The position numbers and the translations under genes were made by a program. A DNA stretch of 9,513 nt, taken from positions 1 to 9,513 of the forward strand of contig JALOTO010000047.1 in NCBI GenBank assembly GCA_025457845.1, read 5' to 3'. The DNA comes from Thermoplasmata archaeon (GTDB taxonomy: Archaea; Thermoplasmatota; Thermoplasmata; UBA10834). This document shows, in pieces, positions 1 through 6,589 of the stretch (the stretch's first letter is position 1; each line of letters begins with the position of its first letter). The notes below the pieces were generated by a model, which worked only from the letters and a program-made list of their open reading frames with translations, did no database searches and was not told the DNA's origin.

Positions 1-1
1 A

Positions 2-742
2 ATGTTCCAGGCGAAAGCCAGAGCTGAGATACTGAAAGAAGTCGTGAACGTCGTCTCAACGCTCGTAGATGAAGCCAAGTTCATGGTCAACGCGGATGGG
101 CTCACACTGCGCGCGGTCGACCCTGCGCACATAGCGATGGTGGACCTGACCCTCGGCAAGGACGCATTCGAGGAGTTCGCTGCCGACGAGACCGAGATCG
201 GGATCGACATCGACAAGCTCAACCAGTTCCTCAAGCTCGCGCGCGCGGACGACGTGGTCGACCTCAAGCACGACGAGGACAAGAGGCGCCTGAACATAGT
301 CGTGGGAGACATAACGAGGCGCATGAGCCTCATAGACACCACTGGCATGAGCGACCCGAAGGTCCCGAGCCTGAACCTGCCCGCGAGGGTGGTGGTCAAG
401 GGTGACGACCTAGTGCACGGCATCAAGGCCAGCGAGTCCGTCTCCGACCACATCGCCCTGATCGCGTCCCCCGAGGGCTTCGAGATGAGCTGCGAGGGCG
501 ACATGGACCAGGTCAACTGGAAGAAGGCGAAGAAGGACCTGGCCGAGCTGGAGACCGCAGGCAGCGTCCGCAGCCTTTTCCCGCTCGAGTACTTCTCCAA
601 CATGCTCAGGTCCGTCTCCGGCGGGAACACGGTGACGCTGCACCTCGGCAACGATTACCCTGTCAGGATGGAATTCAAGATCGCTGGAGGCAAGGGCGAA
701 GTGAGGTACCTGCTTGCTCCGAGGATCGAGAGCGGCGACTGA
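2..742 (+). CDS. pcn: DNA polymerase sliding clamp (archaeal PCNA)
   Basis: This is the sliding clamp: a ring, usually trimeric, that encircles DNA and tethers replicative polymerase, FEN1, ligase and other partners. The 246-residue length is typical of archaeal PCNA. The N-terminus carries the family signature: LVDEAKFMVN at residues 21-30 followed by DGLTLRAVDPAHIAMV at 32-47, whose Leu/Arg/Asp-Pro residues are strongly conserved. The interdomain connecting loop lies at about 112-130, and the C-terminus ends in RYLLAPRIES, the segment that lines the PIP-box pocket. The ATG lies one base inside the window, so no upstream signal can be seen. No TATA-like box is well placed for the following purN, so the two may be co-transcribed across the 87-base gap, which is GC-rich and holds nothing else I can support. 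Confidence 0.97.
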   Translation: MFQAKARAEILKEVVNVVSTLVDEAKFMVNADGLTLRAVDPAHIAMVDLTLGKDAFEEFAADETEIGIDIDKLNQFLKLARADDVVDLKHDEDKRRLNIVVGDITRRMSLIDTTGMSDPKVPSLNLPARVVVKGDDLVHGIKASESVSDHIALIASPEGFEMSCEGDMDQVNWKKAKKDLAELETAGSVRSLFPLEYFSNMLRSVSGGNTVTLHLGNDYPVRMEFKIAGGKGEVRYLLAPRIESGD

Positions 743-829
743 AGTCCAACATACGGGAGAGGTCCGCGGGCGGGGCCGCGCCGAGAGGCCGGCGCCGTCC
801 GCATCCACGCAGTGCGGTGGGCTGCGAAG

Positions 830-1459
830 ATGAACAACAGGGTGAGGATAGGGATTCTGGCTTCGGGAGGAGGGACTAACCTCCAGGCCATAATCGATGC
901 CTGCGAGAGAGGGGAGATCGACGGCGAGGTCGTCGTCGTGATCGCCAACGTCCCGGAGGCGTTCGCGCTGGAGCGGGCGAGGAAGCACCGCATCGCGGCG
1001 TTCTGCTTCCCGAGCAAGGGGATGACCCGCGAGCAGCACGAGCAGGACATAATCGCGTGCCTGGAGCAGCACAGGGTGGACCTGGTCTGCCTGGCCGGGT
1101 ATCTGAGGGTGCTCACCCCGGTCCTGATAAACAAGTACGCGGGCAGGCTGATGAACACGCACCCCGCGCTGCTGCCGTCGTTCGGCGGGCAGGGGATGCA
1201 CGGGCTCAACGTCCACAAGGCGGTGCTGGACTACGGCTGCAAGGTCTCCGGCTGCACCATACACTTCGTCACCCTGGACGTCGACGGGGGCCCCATCATC
1301 CTCCAGAAGTCGGTGCCCGTGCAGGAGGGCGACACGCCCGAGGTCCTTCAGGAGCGCGTCCTCAAGGAGGAGCACAGGCTCTACCCGAGGGCCGTCCAGC
1401 TCTTCGCCCAGAGGAAGCTGAGGCTCGACGGGCGCAAGGTCCACATCCTCGAGACGTAG
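830..1459 (+). CDS. purN: Phosphoribosylglycinamide formyltransferase (GAR transformylase)
   Basis: PurN transfers a formyl group from 10-formyltetrahydrofolate to GAR in de novo purine synthesis, in the cytoplasm. The 209-residue protein has the N-terminal phosphate-binding loop ASGGGTNLQA (11-20), the catalytic Asn109 and His111 in MNTHPALLPSF (108-118), and the catalytic Asp152 in VDGGPIILQ (151-159). These correspond to Asn106, His108 and Asp144 of E. coli PurN. I chose ATG 830 because the reading then matches the short N-terminus of the family and a GGTGGG run lies about 8 bases upstream. An in-frame GTG at 812 would add six residues. The gene follows pcn on the same strand. A folate-dependent PurN is one of two alternative routes in archaea (the other uses formate via PurT), so it implies a formyl-folate pool or a cognate pterin. 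Confidence 0.95.
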   Translation: MNNRVRIGILASGGGTNLQAIIDACERGEIDGEVVVVIANVPEAFALERARKHRIAAFCFPSKGMTREQHEQDIIACLEQHRVDLVCLAGYLRVLTPVLINKYAGRLMNTHPALLPSFGGQGMHGLNVHKAVLDYGCKVSGCTIHFVTLDVDGGPIILQKSVPVQEGDTPEVLQERVLKEEHRLYPRAVQLFAQRKLRLDGRKVHILET

Positions 1460-1476
1460 CCCCTGACCCTTCGAAT

Positions 1477-1485
1477 AGTTTATAC
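1477..1485 (+). promoter_or_regulatory. TATA box for the transketolase-transaldolase operon
   Basis: An AT-rich AGTTTATAC element stands in an otherwise GC-rich 85-base gap after purN. With usual archaeal spacing the transcript would begin near 1505-1510. That gives the transketolase TTG a leader of about 35-40 bases containing its ribosome-binding site. Confidence 0.6.
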
Positions 1486-1530
1486 CAGGCAAGCAGATAT
1501 CCGCATGCGCTCGTCAGAGAAAACGCGTCC

Positions 1531-1536
1531 GGGGGG
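1531..1536 (+). promoter_or_regulatory. Ribosome binding site for the TTG start of transketolase N
   Basis: The G-run GGGGGG ends 8 bases before TTG 1545 and can pair with the pyrimidine-rich 3' end of 16S rRNA. It supports the rare TTG start, since there is no in-frame ATG or GTG nearby upstream. Confidence 0.45.
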
Positions 1537-1544
1537 ACCTGCGC

Positions 1545-2378
1545 TTGGAAGTCTACGACGGAGAGTTCATCAAGGAACTTGAGGGGATCGCCCGCAAGGT
1601 GAGGCTGCACAGCATCAAGATGATCTACGACGCTGGCTCCGGGCACCCTGGCGGCTCGCTCTCCTCCGCGGACATACTGACCGCTCTCTATTTCCACATC
1701 ATGAAGCACGACCCCAAGAAGCCCGACTGGGCCGACCGGGACAGGTTCGTCCTGAGCAAGGGCCACGGGGCGCCGGCGCTCTACGCGGTCCTGGCCGAGG
1801 CCGGGTACTTCGAGGTCGAGGAGCTCTGCACCCTCAGGAAGATGGGGTCGAGGCTCCAGGGGCACCCGTGCATGGGCAAGACCCCCGGCATCGAGATGTC
1901 CACCGGCTCCCTGGGCCACGGGCTCGCGGCGGGCAACGGCATGGCGCTCGCGGCGAGGCTGGACAGGAAGCTCTACAGGATCTACGTCCTCCTCGGCGAC
2001 GGCGAGATGGACGTCGGCGAGACATGGGAGGCCGCCATGCTCGCGTCGCACTACAAGCTCGACAACGTCACCGCCTTCATCGACAGGAACAGGCTCCAGC
2101 TCGACGGGCCCACCGAGAAGATAATGTCCATCGAGCCGCTGGCCGACAAGTGGAAGGCCTTCGGCTGGCACGTCATCGAGATCAACGGCCACGCCATGAA
2201 GGAGATCATCCACGCGACCAACGAGGCGAAGGGTGTCAAAGGCCGCCCGACGGTCATCATCTGCCACACCGTGAAGGGCAAGGGGGTCAGCTACATGGAG
2301 GGGAACCTACACTTCCACGGCAAGGCGCCGAGCGACTCCGAGTACGAGCAGGCGATGAAGGAGCTGGGGGGTGCCTGA
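1545..2378 (+). CDS. Transketolase, N-terminal (thiamine-diphosphate-binding) subunit
   Basis: This is the first half of a split transketolase. With the next gene product it moves two-carbon ketol units between sugar phosphates using thiamine diphosphate (ThDP) and a divalent metal. The 277-residue chain has the family's GSGHPGGSLS (31-40), SKGHGAPALY (71-80) and GSLGHGL (121-127) motifs. The ThDP/metal motif begins with GDG at 151-153 and ends at Asn182 in the segment DRNRLQLDG. HFHGKAP at 256-262 closes the domain. The start is TTG, chosen because a G-rich ribosome-binding site sits at proper distance and the N-terminus then matches the family. The gene heads a three-gene operon and overlaps the C-terminal subunit gene by 8 bases, consistent with coupled translation of a 1:1 complex. 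Transketolase versus the related 1-deoxyxylulose-phosphate synthase is settled by the split layout and the transaldolase neighbour. Confidence 0.95.
   Translation: MEVYDGEFIKELEGIARKVRLHSIKMIYDAGSGHPGGSLSSADILTALYFHIMKHDPKKPDWADRDRFVLSKGHGAPALYAVLAEAGYFEVEELCTLRKMGSRLQGHPCMGKTPGIEMSTGSLGHGLAAGNGMALAARLDRKLYRIYVLLGDGEMDVGETWEAAMLASHYKLDNVTAFIDRNRLQLDGPTEKIMSIEPLADKWKAFGWHVIEINGHAMKEIIHATNEAKGVKGRPTVIICHTVKGKGVSYMEGNLHFHGKAPSDSEYEQAMKELGGA
2358..2363 (+). promoter_or_regulatory. Ribosome binding site for transketolase C
   Basis: AAGGAG inside the end of the N-subunit gene ends 7 bases before GTG 2371. This decides the start at 2371. A second in-frame GTG at 2380 is possible and would use the GGGGGG run further down. 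Confidence 0.55.
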
Positions 2379-3324
2379 GGTGCAGTGGAAGATCGAGAGC
2401 CAGAGGAAGCAGTACGGGAAGGCGCTCGTCCAGCTGGGCAAGGAGCGCGGGGACATAGTCGTCCTCGACGCGGACCTGTCGAGCTCGACCAGGACCGCTG
2501 ACTTCGCGGCCGCTTTCCCCGAGAGGTTCTTCAACGTCGGCATCGCGGAGCAGAACATGATGGACACCGCCGCCGGCCTGGCCTCGTCCGGGAAGACCGT
2601 GTTCGCGTCGACATTCGCGGTATTCGGGACCGGCAGGTGCTACGACCAGATACGGCAGTCCATAGCATACCCGAAGCTGAACGTCAAGATTGTGGCGTCC
2701 CACGCCGGCATCACCGTCGGCGGAGACGGCGCGTCCCACCAGATCATCGAGGACATCGCGCTGATGCGCGTCCTCCCCAACATGACCGTCATAGTGCCGG
2801 TCGACGCCCCCGAGACCTACAAGGTCATCCAGACCGTAGCGAAGATCCCGGGGCCGGTGTACGTGCGCATAGGCCGCGCGGACGTCCCGACCGTGACGGA
2901 CCCTGCGGCGCCATTCGAGATCAACAGCGCGCAGACGATGCGTGACGGCAACGACGTCACCCTCATAGGCTGCGGGATAATGGTCTCGAAGTGCCTAGAG
3001 GCGGCAGAGGAGCTGAAGAAGCACGGCGTCGACGCCAGGGTCATCAACCTGCACACGGTGAAGCCGCTGGACGAGAAGACCATCGTCAAGGCGGCCAGGG
3101 AGACCGGCGCGGTCGTCACCGCCGAGGAGCACTCGGTCATGATGGGCATGGGCAGCGCGGTGGCCATCTCCCTCGTCGAGAACTTCCACGTGCCCATGAA
3201 GCGGGTGGGCATCCCGGACGTGTTCGGCGAGTCGGGGGGCTGCGACGAGCTCATGGCGAAGTACGGTCTCACCGTGGACAACATAGTCGAGGCGGCGCAC
3301 GACGTGCTGAAGAGGAAGAAGTGA
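2371..3324 (+). CDS. Transketolase, C-terminal (pyrimidine-binding) subunit
   Basis: This is the second half of the split transketolase, 317 residues. The pyrimidine-binding domain contains the catalytic glutamate Glu60 in FFNVGIAEQNM (53-63), which activates the ThDP aminopyrimidine. The HAGITVGGDGASHQ segment (111-124) contributes to the active site and substrate binding. The rest (from about residue 185) is the transketolase C-terminal domain, with a conserved VINLHTVKPLD stretch and the GIPDVFGESG turn. The GTG start overlaps the upstream stop by 8 bases, so the two subunits are probably made together. The transaldolase ATG follows 9 bases after the stop. The same fold occurs in E1-beta subunits of 2-oxoacid dehydrogenases and in DXP synthase, but the partner gene makes transketolase the best reading. 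Confidence 0.95.
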   Translation: MPEVQWKIESQRKQYGKALVQLGKERGDIVVLDADLSSSTRTADFAAAFPERFFNVGIAEQNMMDTAAGLASSGKTVFASTFAVFGTGRCYDQIRQSIAYPKLNVKIVASHAGITVGGDGASHQIIEDIALMRVLPNMTVIVPVDAPETYKVIQTVAKIPGPVYVRIGRADVPTVTDPAAPFEINSAQTMRDGNDVTLIGCGIMVSKCLEAAEELKKHGVDARVINLHTVKPLDEKTIVKAARETGAVVTAEEHSVMMGMGSAVAISLVENFHVPMKRVGIPDVFGESGGCDELMAKYGLTVDNIVEAAHDVLKRKK

Positions 3325-3333
3325 GGTCTTAGG

Positions 3334-3981
3334 ATGAGGATATTCATAGACACGGCGAACGTGGACCAGATACGCGAGGCCAACAGCTGGGGCATACTTG
3401 ACGGGGTGACCACGAACCCGACCCTTGTCGCCAAGGAGGGCCGGGACTTCAGGCAGGTCATCCAGGAGATCTGCGCCATCGTGGACGGCCCCATCAGCGC
3501 CGAGGCCGTCTCCCTGGACGCGGAGGGCATGGTCAAGGAGGCCCGCGACCTCTCCAAGATCCACCGCAACGTGGTCGTCAAGATCCCGATGACCGCCGAG
3601 GGGCTCAAGGCGGTCAAGGTCCTCTCCAAGGAGGGGATCAGGACCAACGTCACGTTGGTCTTCTCCCCGAACCAGGCGCTGCTCGCGGCCAAGGCCGGGG
3701 CGACCTACGTGTCCCCGTTCATCGGCCGGCTGGACGACATAAGCCACACGGGCATGGACCTGGTCAGGGACATCGTGAAGATATTCTCCAACTACGGCTA
3801 CAAGACGGAGGTCATCGCGGCGAGCATCAGGCACCCCGTGCACGTGACCGAGGCGGCGCTCGCGGGCGCCCATGTCGCGACGATACCGTACGACATCCTG
3901 AAGAAGATGATGAGGCACAACCTGACCGACGAGGGCATCCAGAAGTTCCTCAAGGACTGGGAGAAGGTCCCGAAGAAGTGA
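3334..3981 (+). CDS. tal: Transaldolase (short TalC/FSA-type subfamily)
   Basis: This is a class I aldolase-type enzyme that transfers the dihydroxyacetone unit between sugar phosphates, completing the non-oxidative pentose phosphate pathway with the two transketolase subunits just upstream. The 215-residue length is that of the short, usually decameric subfamily. [14 protein letters not shown] is at 23-36. The Schiff-base lysine is Lys83 in [12 protein letters not shown] (79-90). The subfamily also includes fructose-6-phosphate aldolase (FSA), which has Gln and Tyr at two active-site positions. Here the aligned residues are Glu57 (ISAEAVS) and Phe129 (VSPFIGR), the pattern of true transaldolases. 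The stop codon of the upstream gene is part of a GAGGT-like ribosome-binding site ahead of the ATG. The gene ends 4 bases from the convergent metalloprotease-like gene. Confidence 0.94.
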   Translation: MRIFIDTANVDQIREANSWGILDGVTTNPTLVAKEGRDFRQVIQEICAIVDGPISAEAVSLDAEGMVKEARDLSKIHRNVVVKIPMTAEGLKAVKVLSKEGIRTNVTLVFSPNQALLAAKAGATYVSPFIGRLDDISHTGMDLVRDIVKIFSNYGYKTEVIAASIRHPVHVTEAALAGAHVATIPYDILKKMMRHNLTDEGIQKFLKDWEKVPKK

Positions 3982-3985
3982 GCCC

Positions 3986-4498
3986 TCAGTTGATGTACGG
4001 GGCCGTGCTCGACCTGTCGAAGCCCCGGACCAGCTCTATCGACGGTTCGGCCTGTGGCCTCCAACCGTAGACCGGGTACACGAGCTTCGGCATGAACCTC
4101 GAGAGGTCGGCCGCGAACTGGGTGACCGGGTGGTCCTTCCCGAAGGCCTCGGCGCTTATCTCGTAGACCCTCGACCTGGTGGCCGCCTCGTCTATGATCC
4201 CGAGCGTGTGCAGGTACTCGTGAAGGAGGATGTGGAACACGTAGGGCTTGTAGAGGACCGGGTCGGACTCCTTGATCCTCCTGAGAGGGAGGCTGTTCAT
4301 CACTATGATGTTCGTGGTCAGGGGATAGAACGCCCCCACGAACCCCTCGGGGCCCCCGCCCAGGTCGGCGAGGCCGAGCATCAGCCCCGACCGCTCCCTC
4401 CCGGTGGTCCTCCTCACCACGCGCTTGACGAGCTCGAATATGTCAGGGAGGTCCCTGGCCGTCTCCAGGTCGGTCCCGTACATCCTGGGTCCTTCCAC
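3986..4498 (-). CDS. Small putative zinc metalloprotease with a metzincin-like HExxHxxGxxD motif
   Basis: I do not recognise a named family. The 170-residue protein has no signal peptide or membrane segment, so it should be cytoplasmic. Its clearest feature is FHILLHEYLHTLGIIDEA (88-105). His93, Glu94 and His97 form an HExxH zinc site, and Gly100 and Asp103 extend it to HExxHxxGxxD, the metzincin-like form with Asp as third ligand (known from snapalysin). Met136 in SRFMPKLVYP could serve as a Met-turn. A preceding hydrophobic strand TTNIIVMNSL (61-70) is where such folds have a beta strand lining the cleft. It is not archaemetzincin, which has a His third ligand followed by a cysteine cluster. 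The start is uncertain. GTG 4498 lies 29 bases below a TATA-like box and would be nearly leaderless. ATG 4483, giving 165 residues, has GGAAGG 7 bases upstream. Protease activity is inferred from the motif only. Confidence 0.8.
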   Translation of the reverse strand: MEGPRMYGTDLETARDLPDIFELVKRVVRRTTGRERSGLMLGLADLGGGPEGFVGAFYPLTTNIIVMNSLPLRRIKESDPVLYKPYVFHILLHEYLHTLGIIDEAATRSRVYEISAEAFGKDHPVTQFAADLSRFMPKLVYPVYGWRPQAEPSIELVRGFDRSSTAPYIN

Positions 4499-4523
4499 GG
4501 CACGGTCTAGCCCCTGCGCGGCC

Positions 4524-4530
4524 TTAGATT
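4524..4530 (-). promoter_or_regulatory. Possible TATA box for the metzincin-like gene
   Basis: On the minus strand this reads AATCTAA, an AT-rich patch centred about 29 bases upstream of GTG 4498. It is weak, but its spacing matches the other promoters in the window. It lies in the roughly 100-base divergent gap shared with the reductase gene. Confidence 0.3.
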
Positions 4531-4565
4531 GTTCGCCTGACGTCCGGAAGGTGGACCGGCAAGCC

Positions 4566-4573
4566 TGAAATAC
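4566..4573 (+). promoter_or_regulatory. TATA box for a leaderless geranylgeranyl reductase transcript
   Basis: TGAAATAC is centred 27 bases before GTG 4597. There is no ribosome-binding site at working distance (GGAGG at 4574-4578 is 18 bases away), so translation from a leaderless mRNA is the simplest reading. Confidence 0.4.
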
Positions 4574-4596
4574 GGAGGACCCCCCTCTCGAAGCCC

Positions 4597-5757
4597 GTGC
4601 GCTCGTTCGATGTCGCGATTGTCGGTGCAGGCCCTGCGGGTTCGATGGCGGCCATGTCTCTGGCCCCTGGGCACGACGTCGCCCTGGTCGAGGAGCACCA
4701 TCGGCCGGGCGTCCCCGTGCAGTGCGCGGGGCTCATCACGCCGCGCGCCGTCCCGGACTTCGCGGCAAGGAGCATACTCTCGACGGTGAGGGGGGCGCGC
4801 ATCCACTCCCCGCTGGGCCATGTCCTGTCGATAGAGGGTAAGGGGCCGAAGGCGCATGTGGTGGACAGGGCGCTCTTCGACCGGATCCTGTTCGAGAGGG
4901 CGGTGGACCTAGGCGCGGTTCCCATGCTGGAGACGAAGGCGCTCAGCCTCGAGCAGCGGTCCGGCTCCGTGGACATCGGGATCAAGGGGAACGGAGGTAC
5001 TTCGACAGTGTCTGCCTCCGTCGTCATCGGCGCCGACGGGTACAGGTCCGCCTGCAGGAAGGCCTCGGGCCTTCCTCCCGCACGGCACATGCTCACCGGG
5101 ATCCAGGTCGACCTCAAGGGAGTGGACCACGACCCCGACTTCGTAGACCTGTACCTCGGGAACGAGGTCGCCCCCGGCTTCTTCGCCTGGGCCATCCCCG
5201 GACCGGACTTCCTCCGGGTCGGGCTCTGCACGTGGCGCTCCGACGACATCCCGGCCACCTATCTGAAGCGTCTCCTGGCGAGGCCGGAGTTCTCCTCGGG
5301 GCACAAGATAGCGTCCTCGTCCGGCAAGATCCCGGTCGGCCCGGGCAAGCGGGCCGTCTCGGGGCGGATCGCCCTCGTGGGCGACGCTGCCTGTCACGCG
5401 AAGCCCCTTTCGGGCGGGGGCGTGTTCACAGGCATCCGCGGGGCCCAGCTCTGCTCCCGCGTCGTCCGCGAGCACCTCGAGGACCCGGCTGAGACCACGC
5501 TCGACGAGTACGACCGGCTCTGGATGTCCGAGTTCGGCCGAGAGCTCTCCAAGGCGTTCAGGATCCGCAAGGTGTTCGTGGCGCTCTCGGACAAGCGGAT
5601 GGACAAAGCATTGAGGATGTTCGACGACCCGTCGGTGAAGAGGCTCCTGGAGGACAAGGGGGACATAGACTACCCCGCATCGCTCTCGTCGTCAGTGCTT
5701 AAGCTTGTCCCGAAGCTTGCCCAGTTCTCCCCTGAGCTCATAGAATCTCTTCTCTAG
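4597..5757 (+). CDS. Geranylgeranyl reductase family FAD-dependent oxidoreductase
   Basis: This is a flavoprotein of the geranylgeranyl reductase family. Members in archaea saturate the isoprenoid chains of membrane lipids, for example digeranylgeranylglycerophospholipid, at the membrane surface. The 386-residue chain opens with a Rossmann FAD site, DVAIVGAGPAGSMAAM (5-20, GxGxxG at 10-15). Next comes the family cysteine Cys43 in PVQCAGLIT (40-48). VIGADGYRSA (143-152) and the second FAD motif ALVGDAACHAKPLSGGGV (259-276) follow. EVAPGFFAWAIP (190-201) fits the substrate-cavity segment of the family. GTG is the only plausible start, because the codons upstream contain none. The family is broad and includes paralogues of unknown substrate, so lipid saturation is likely but not certain. 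The last 21 codons overlap the end of the convergent membrane-protein gene on the other strand. Confidence 0.88.
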   Translation: MRSFDVAIVGAGPAGSMAAMSLAPGHDVALVEEHHRPGVPVQCAGLITPRAVPDFAARSILSTVRGARIHSPLGHVLSIEGKGPKAHVVDRALFDRILFERAVDLGAVPMLETKALSLEQRSGSVDIGIKGNGGTSTVSASVVIGADGYRSACRKASGLPPARHMLTGIQVDLKGVDHDPDFVDLYLGNEVAPGFFAWAIPGPDFLRVGLCTWRSDDIPATYLKRLLARPEFSSGHKIASSSGKIPVGPGKRAVSGRIALVGDAACHAKPLSGGGVFTGIRGAQLCSRVVREHLEDPAETTLDEYDRLWMSEFGRELSKAFRIRKVFVALSDKRMDKALRMFDDPSVKRLLEDKGDIDYPASLSSSVLKLVPKLAQFSPELIESLL

Positions 5758-6492
5758 CCTCGGATACCTGCCAGGGTTGTCGAGGACGAAGTAGTACAGG
5801 GCGCCGAAGGCCGACAGGCAGCAGGCCGCTATGAGCAGGCCCAGCGGCCAGACTGGTATGGGGACCTTGATTCCGAACGAGGAGTCGGGGATCAGGCCGT
5901 CCACCCCGAGCGAGTGCATGTACGTGGTATTGACGAGGCTCTCCTCCTCGTCGAAGGAAACCATCGTGTCCCACTGCTCGTCCGTGAAGTGGCCCCGGGA
6001 CTGCAGCACCACCATCGTGTCGTTGTCCTCGAACTGGAAGGTCAGCATCAGCCTGACGAAGTAGGTCGCCTGGTCGAAGTACGACCCGTGCGGGGTCCTC
6101 TTGGAGGTCTCGATGCCGAAAGTCACCTGGACCGCCTGGTTCTCGTGCAGGGGCTCTATCTGGAAGTCCTTCTCGGTCGATTCCCCGTCGATGAGAGGAG
6201 GGTCGGAGAAGTCCTCGTCCACGACGACGGTCTCCTCCTGGGTCGCATACATGTAGATGCCCACGGTCAGGGTCATGTTCGTCATGACCGCGTAGGGGTC
6301 GTCGTATGTGTTGGAGACCTCGAAGGAGAACGTGAAGTCGTCGCCCGGTCGGACGGTCGGCGTCACGAAGTCGGAGAACATGCTGTTGGTGTACTGGGGA
6401 GCGCCGGGCTCCGCGATGTCTGCCGATGCGGAGGACGAGCAGACCAGCATCAGAAGCACGGCCGCCGCCAACGACCCGCACCGGATGGTCAT
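5692..6492 (-). CDS. Type I membrane protein with signal peptide and large extracellular beta-rich domain, function unknown
   Basis: I do not recognise a named family. The 266-residue protein has a signal peptide (1-24) with a hydrophobic core AAAVLLMLVC and a likely cut after SASA, and an outer domain of about 185 residues. A single membrane helix spans about 212-236 (PIPVWPLGLLIAACCLSAFG and onward), with a basic cytoplasmic tail of about 30 residues that can form an amphipathic or coiled helix (LEKRFYELRGELGKLRDKL). VRPGDDFTFSFEVSNTYDD (48-65-region) and MTLTVGIYMY resemble the Ig-like, NEW3-type domains of archaeal surface proteins. Asn-x-Thr sequons occur at 72, 157 and 188. Cys18 is not in a proper lipobox, so it is not a lipoprotein. 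I chose ATG 6492 because it gives the signal peptide at once. The open frame runs to 7176 upstream, but that part lies antisense to taw2 and lacks sensible protein character. Tail-to-tail overlap with the reductase gene is 66 bases. Confidence 0.85.
   Translation of the reverse strand: MTIRCGSLAAAVLLMLVCSSSASADIAEPGAPQYTNSMFSDFVTPTVRPGDDFTFSFEVSNTYDDPYAVMTNMTLTVGIYMYATQEETVVVDEDFSDPPLIDGESTEKDFQIEPLHENQAVQVTFGIETSKRTPHGSYFDQATYFVRLMLTFQFEDNDTMVVLQSRGHFTDEQWDTMVSFDEEESLVNTTYMHSLGVDGLIPDSSFGIKVPIPVWPLGLLIAACCLSAFGALYYFVLDNPGRYPRLEKRFYELRGELGKLRDKLKH
5701..5724 (+). repeat. Imperfect 12-base tandem duplication inside the overlapping C-terminal codons
   Basis: Two adjacent 12-base units both begin AAGCTTG and share 9 of 12 bases. 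On the plus strand they encode Lys-Leu-Val-Pro and Lys-Leu-Ala-Gln near the end of the reductase. On the minus strand they encode part of the charged tail of the membrane protein. The length is a multiple of three, so both frames stay open. A chance origin is possible. Confidence 0.4.
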
Positions 6493-6517
6493 CGTCAGCT
6501 CGGAAGTGATATACTGG

Positions 6518-6525
6518 CTATATTG
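6518..6525 (-). promoter_or_regulatory. TATA box for the membrane protein gene
   Basis: On the minus strand this reads CAATATAG, centred about 29 bases from ATG 6492. It lies in the AT-richest patch of the region. No ribosome-binding site precedes the ATG, so the transcript is probably leaderless or nearly so. Confidence 0.5.
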
Positions 6526-6559
6526 TTTTCGGTGGCTCAGTGGGCGGCACTCGGCAAGG

Positions 6560-6566
6560 ATTATTA
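6560..6566 (+). promoter_or_regulatory. TATA box for leaderless taw2
   Basis: ATTATTA is centred 27 bases before GTG 6590. That places transcription start on or next to the start codon, so this box supports the GTG start over ATG 6617. Confidence 0.5.
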
Positions 6567-6589
6567 CCGGGGCCATCGATGGGCGGGCC

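Noticed and set aside
761..800. GC-rich stretch between pcn and purN with GGCC/GGCGCC palindromes, considered as a terminator or structured RNA
   Set aside because: The short palindromes do not join into one stable stem and no T-run follows. Base composition alone explains them.
410..1492. Long minus-strand open frame (360 codons) opposite pcn and purN
   Set aside because: It is antisense to two well-identified genes, of low-complexity Arg/Val/Leu composition, and has no motif. Such frames are expected in GC-rich DNA.
2817..3918. Two long minus-strand open frames (291 and 307 codons) opposite transketolase C and transaldolase
   Set aside because: Both are shadows of confidently assigned plus-strand genes and carry no recognisable domain or start signal.
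3986..4498. Archaemetzincin (AmzA) as the identity of the HExxH protein
   Set aside because: Archaemetzincin has a His third ligand and a following cysteine-rich zinc site. Neither is present here.
5692..6492. Lipoprotein signal peptide around Cys18 of the membrane protein
   Set aside because: The residues before the cysteine (Leu-Val) lack the small residue a lipobox needs at -1, and a normal cleavage site follows at SASA.
6308..6589. Upstream extension of the taw2 frame to ATG 6308
   Set aside because: It would overlap the 5' part of the membrane protein gene and its promoter and adds no family-like sequence. The TATA box at 6560 lies inside it.
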